14,647 bases of DNA. Origin: JAUREX01 sp044356825 (GTDB lineage Bacteria; Pseudomonadota; Alphaproteobacteria; Rhodobacterales; Rhodobacteraceae). Where the stretch lies: NCBI GenBank assembly GCA_044356825.1, contig JBIKVM010000054.1, positions 1 through 14,647 of the forward strand, written 5' to 3'. Made by a program: the position numbers and the translations under genes. The notes beneath the pieces were generated by a model, which saw only the letters and a program-made list of their open reading frames with translations, was not told where the DNA came from and made no database searches. Shown piece after piece: positions 13,637 to 14,647 of the stretch (position 1 is the first letter of the stretch; every line of letters begins with the position of its first letter).

Positions 13637-14647
13637 ATGCGCATCATCGCCCGCCTTGCCGCCCTCGTGTTGCCTGCGCTCGCCCTGATCGCTGCCGCCC
13701 CGGCCCGGGCCGACTGGCAATCGGTCCTCGATGCCGCGCGCGGGCAGACCGTCTATTGGCACGCCTGGGGGGGCGATCAGCGGACCAACGACTTCATCGC
13801 CTGGGTCGGGACCGAGGCGATGGCCCGCCACGGGGTCGCGGTCGCGCAGGTGAAACTCACCGACACCGCCGAGGCGGTGACGCGGGTTCTGGCCGAGGTC
13901 TCGGCCGGGCAGACCGAGGGGGGGGCGGTCGACCTCATCTGGATCAACGGGCCGAACTTCCTGACGATGAAGGAAAAGGGCCTGCTGCACGGCCCCTTCG
14001 TGCAGGATCTGCCCAATGCGCGATTCCTCGACCTTTCCCCCGGCGCCGCCGCCGCGACCGATTTCACCGTGCCGGTCGAGGGGATGGAGAGCCCGTGGCG
14101 GCTGGCGAAATTCGTCCTCATCCACGACGCCGCCCGCCTGCCCGACCCGCCGCGCAGCATGCGCGCGCTGGCCGGATGGGCGGCGGCGAACCCCGGGCGG
14201 ATGACGCATCCCGACGCGTCGAACTTCATGGGGGCGACCTTCCTCAAGCAGGCGCTGATCGAGCTCGCGCCCGACCCCTCCATCCTCCAGCGCCCGGCCG
14301 ACGATGCGGCCTATGCGGCGGCGACGGGCGATTTCTGGGCCTGGTATGACGCGCTGCGCCCCAACCTCTGGCGCGGGGGGCGGTCGTTTCCCGAAAACCA
14401 GTCGGTGCAGGAGCAGCTTCTGGCCGACGGCGAGATCGACATCGCGATGTCCTTCGATCCGGCCTCGACGGCCGCGCAGATCGCGCAGGGGCTTCTGCCC
14501 GAGACGGCGCGCGTCTTCGTCCCCGAGATCGGCGCGCTCGGCAACGTGAGCTTCGTCGCCATCCCGATCAACGCCGCGAACCGGGCGGGCGCGATGGTCG
14601 TCGCGAACCTGCTGCTCGATCCGGCGGTGCAGGCGCGGATGCAGGAC
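13637..14647 (+). CDS. ynjB: YnjB-like ABC transporter substrate-binding protein, N-terminal part
   Basis: Periplasmic solute-binding component of a YnjBCD-type ABC importer; the substrate of this family is not firmly known. The ATG at 13637 is preceded by GGAGG at eight bases. The frame is open to the right edge, giving 337 residues of an expected 380-400. A signal peptide (about 1-25, ending APARA) is followed by QTVYWHAWGGDQRTNDFIAW. Then come the family-typical VKLTDTAEAVTRVLAE, DLIWINGPNFLTMKEKGLL, PVEGMESPWRLAKFVLIHD and the late AMSFDPAST and ALGNVSFVAIPINA segments, which match my memory of E. coli YnjB along their length. A run of eight G (13918-13925) keeps frame. Permease and ATPase genes should lie just past the window. 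It diverges from the unrecognised outer-membrane gene, with inverted repeats between them. Confidence 0.85.
   Translation, partial: MRIIARLAALVLPALALIAAAPARADWQSVLDAARGQTVYWHAWGGDQRTNDFIAWVGTEAMARHGVAVAQVKLTDTAEAVTRVLAEVSAGQTEGGAVDLIWINGPNFLTMKEKGLLHGPFVQDLPNARFLDLSPGAAAATDFTVPVEGMESPWRLAKFVLIHDAARLPDPPRSMRALAGWAAANPGRMTHPDASNFMGATFLKQALIELAPDPSILQRPADDAAYAAATGDFWAWYDALRPNLWRGGRSFPENQSVQEQLLADGEIDIAMSFDPASTAAQIAQGLLPETARVFVPEIGALGNVSFVAIPINAANRAGAMVVANLLLDPAVQARMQD

Noticed and set aside
12538..14349. Long plus-strand open frame (603 codons) over the unknown OMP and ynjB-like gene
   Set aside because: Arg/Pro/Ala-rich shadow frame; the ynjB-like frame in the same stretch has a signal peptide, ribosome site and family motifs, and the OMP frame has coherent protein features.

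Overview
The window is GC-rich, tightly packed bacterial chromosome. The protein sequences and gene order (rseP-bamA-skp, rluD-rpoH, an RpoHI-type heat-shock sigma factor, Rhodobacteraceae-type small DUF proteins) point to an alphaproteobacterium of the Rhodobacterales. This comes from recognising families by eye, not from a search. I see no tRNA, rRNA, CRISPR, insertion sequence or prophage gene. No gap between genes exceeds 300 bases; the largest is about 170.

Layout: (1) 1-3898, + strand: the end of the site-2 protease RseP, then bamA and the periplasmic chaperone gene skp, forming an outer-membrane biogenesis block. A hairpin with a T-rich tail and a perfect TTGACA box lie between rseP and bamA, so bamA-skp probably has its own promoter. 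(2) 3910-6598: a small membrane protein (DUF6476-like, - strand) diverges from rluD with almost abutting start codons. rluD is followed by rpoH and a DUF4389-like membrane protein. (3) 6599-7421: an AT-rich patch with terminator-like and promoter-like signals, then a small outer-membrane beta-barrel gene. (4) 12,000 down to 7430, - strand: a probable operon, exo (metallo-beta-lactamase-fold, ligase-associated exonuclease) - ATP-dependent DNA ligase - pepF (M3 oligoendopeptidase). (5) 12044-12361: a DUF3775-like gene, + strand. (6) 12369-13466, - strand: a secreted, probably outer-membrane protein that I do not recognise. (7) 13637 to the end: a YnjB-like ABC-transporter substrate-binding protein, cut by the window edge, diverging from gene 6.

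Much of the window serves the envelope and its stress response: RseP, BamA, Skp, the heat-shock sigma factor and two or three outer-membrane proteins. The exo-ligase pair is a DNA-repair module whose usual partners, an Lhr-type helicase and a metallophosphoesterase, are not in this window.

The most interesting non-coding signal is the 170-base region between the unknown outer-membrane gene and the ynjB-like gene. It holds three overlapping perfect inverted repeats (9, 8 and 7 bp) that run into a candidate ynjB promoter. A second pattern is that all three convergent gene junctions carry a perfect hairpin whose loop contains the stop codon of the minus-strand gene. I see no clearly new multi-gene system; the best candidates are listed as findings.
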